Shown here: piece after piece, positions 54,155 through 55,350 of the stretch | How positions within the stretch are numbered: position 1 is the first letter of the stretch | Layout of the letters: every line of letters begins with the position of its first letter | Assembly (NCBI GenBank): GCA_963591145.1 | Contig: CAVARE010000040.1 | Span: 1-55,350, forward strand | Source: RGIG5612 sp963591145 | GTDB lineage: Bacteria; Bacillota; Clostridia; Lachnospirales; Lachnospiraceae | DNA length: 55,350 bases | Direction: 5' to 3' | Position numbers and translations under genes: made by a program | The notes under the pieces: model-generated | Databases searched by the model: none | What the model was told of the DNA's origin: nothing | What the model saw: the letters and a program-made list of their open reading frames with translations, nothing else

Positions 54155-54382
54155 ATGGAAAGATTAATTGAGATTCTCGAAGGACTGCATCCTGAAGTAG
54201 ATTTTGAAACCTGTGATGATCTTATTGACGGTAAGATCTTTGATTCATTCGATATTGTAACTCTTGTTGCAGAAATTAATGAAGAGTTCGATATTGCTAT
54301 CCCGGCAGAAGAACTTATTCCTGATAATTTTAATTCAGCAGAAGCAATCTGGGATCTTATTCAGAAACTCGACGAAGAGTAA
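54155..54382 (+). CDS. DltC-like acyl/aminoacyl carrier protein
   Basis: A 75-residue acidic four-helix carrier. The phosphopantetheine serine is Ser31 in IFDSFDIVTLVAEI. The ATG directly follows the stop of the ligase. It would carry the activated acid as a thioester to the MBOAT protein encoded next. Confidence 0.92.
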   Translation: MERLIEILEGLHPEVDFETCDDLIDGKIFDSFDIVTLVAEINEEFDIAIPAEELIPDNFNSAEAIWDLIQKLDEE

Positions 54383-54393
54383 TTTATTAAATA

Positions 54394-55350
54394 ATGTCAT
54401 TTACATCAATTGATTTTTTAGCATTTTTCGGGATATTAATTATCCTTTACTATGCATTGCCTAAAAAAATACAATGGATAGTGCTTTTAGTGGCCAGTTA
54501 TACATTTTACCTGCTTGCAGGTATCAAATATCTGGCCTTTATTTTGTTTACCACAATTACAACATACCTTGTAACGGTATATATGGATAACAATCATCAG
54601 CTGCAGGCTGCCTATCTGAAGGAGCATAAGGCTGATATGTCGAAGGATGAGAAGAAGGCCTTCAAGAAGGTTATCAAGTCGAAGGACAGACTGTGGTTTA
54701 TCATTACTATAGTAGCCAACTTCGGCATTCTGTTTTTCTGTAAGGCATGCCTTGTGGAACCATTGAGCGGCATGACGGATTCATCCTTGATCTCATTCCT
54801 ATCAGTGGGTCTTCCGTTTGGTATATCCTTCTATATGTTCCAATCAATGGGATATGTTATAGATGTATATCGCGGTAAGGCAGAAGCAGAGCGCAACTTC
54901 TTCAAGGTTGCGCTGTTTGTGTCGTTTTTCCCGCAGTTAGTGCAGGGTCCTATCAGCAAATGGGAGCAGCTTAAGTCTTCATTATTTACACCGCATGAAT
55001 TTGACACGAGGCAGGTTGCGTTCGGCCTTCAGAGAGTATTATGGGGCTTCTTTAAGAAGCTGGTAATAGCCGACAGAATAGCGGTAGCCATCGGCACACT
55101 AAAGGGCGATGAGTATACAGGCGTTGGTTTCTTCCTGCTTACCACATTATATGCGGTACAGATCTATGGTGACTTCACAGGAGGAATTGATATTGCCATC
55201 GGTGTCGGCGAGACACTTGGAATCACAATGCCTGAGAACTTTATAAGACCATATTTCTCTAAGAATATCGCGGAATACTGGCGCAGATGGCACATCTCGT
55301 TAAATGAGTGGATGAAGAGCTATATCTTCTACCCTATAACTGTATCTGGT
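54394..55350 (+). CDS. MBOAT family O-acyltransferase, DltB/AlgI-like (3' partial)
   Basis: The frame starts with ATG 11 bases after the carrier-protein stop (MSFTSIDFLAFFGILIILYY) and stays open to the window end: 319 codons. Several membrane helices are visible, plus the MBOAT core PFGISFYMFQSMGYVIDVYRG, FFPQLVQGPI and ENFIRPYFSKNIAEYWRRW followed by HISLNEWMKSYIFYP. The His in the RRWHISL segment is the first conserved family position; the second catalytic His would be beyond the window. It would move the acid from the carrier to an extracellular polymer. Confidence 0.9.
   Translation, partial: MSFTSIDFLAFFGILIILYYALPKKIQWIVLLVASYTFYLLAGIKYLAFILFTTITTYLVTVYMDNNHQLQAAYLKEHKADMSKDEKKAFKKVIKSKDRLWFIITIVANFGILFFCKACLVEPLSGMTDSSLISFLSVGLPFGISFYMFQSMGYVIDVYRGKAEAERNFFKVALFVSFFPQLVQGPISKWEQLKSSLFTPHEFDTRQVAFGLQRVLWGFFKKLVIADRIAVAIGTLKGDEYTGVGFFLLTTLYAVQIYGDFTGGIDIAIGVGETLGITMPENFIRPYFSKNIAEYWRRWHISLNEWMKSYIFYPITVSG

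Noticed and set aside
1..55350. CRISPR array, prophage or tRNA genes
   Set aside because: No regularly spaced direct repeats, phage structural genes, integrase, or tRNA-like cloverleaf with GTTCGANTC was found on either strand.

Overview
The window looks like chromosome of a Lachnospiraceae-type clostridium (Bacillota, Clostridia). GC is moderate (low forties by eye), coding density is high, and every gene I can support lies on the + strand. Family markers are a fused SecDF, the GGGtGRT/NifU-like pair, a LytR-CpsA-Psr protein with a long cytoplasmic head, GerMN lipoproteins, and the order infC-rpmI-rplT behind an attenuator leader. I see no prophage, transposase gene, CRISPR array, rRNA or tRNA.

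Layout. 1-1387: end of a membrane-anchored protein with a disordered basic tail. 1782-13141: DNA-processing and competence block (yifB/comM, dprA, topA, comEA, an OmpR-type two-component pair, a GerMN lipoprotein, comEC). 13145-18758: a cassette of YesM-type kinase, YesN-type regulator, solute-binding lipoprotein without permeases, and a secreted nucleoside-hydrolase-like protein; it sits between comEC and holA, which are close neighbours in many Bacillota. 19009-21487: holA and the infC operon. 21714-25721: glnS, dut and the NifU-like/GGGtGRT pair. 25814-28716: AT-rich acyltransferase and LCP protein. 28780-33263: upp, dgt, dnaG, a short trmK and rnpB; rpoD is absent from its usual place after dnaG. 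33393-40522: a small unknown protein, thrC, a small export protein, yfbR-like, glmM, an orphan hexapeptide transferase and pckA. 40686-46834: probable 6S RNA, pheS-pheT and secDF. 47094-55350: recJ, two tandem transglutaminase-like membrane proteins, an Asp/Glu racemase, and a DltA-like ligase, carrier protein and MBOAT transferase running off the window.

The most unusual signal is a dispersed, hairpin-forming repeat of about 92-103 bp. Four complete copies (10708-10810, 37993-38084, 46943-47036, 52488-52581 reversed) share a stem and a conserved apical sequence. Their outermost arms differ in sequence between copies but stay self-complementary within each copy. One copy lies in frame inside comEC, like the palindromic elements known inside Rickettsia genes. 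A short relic lies between dnaG and trmK, where rpoD would be expected.

Other points of note are a histidine kinase whose first membrane helix can only be translated from a non-standard start (probably ATT), infC with an ATT start behind a mutually exclusive hairpin leader, and two nearly identical terminators behind unrelated genes. All functions are read from motifs and context; no database search was possible.
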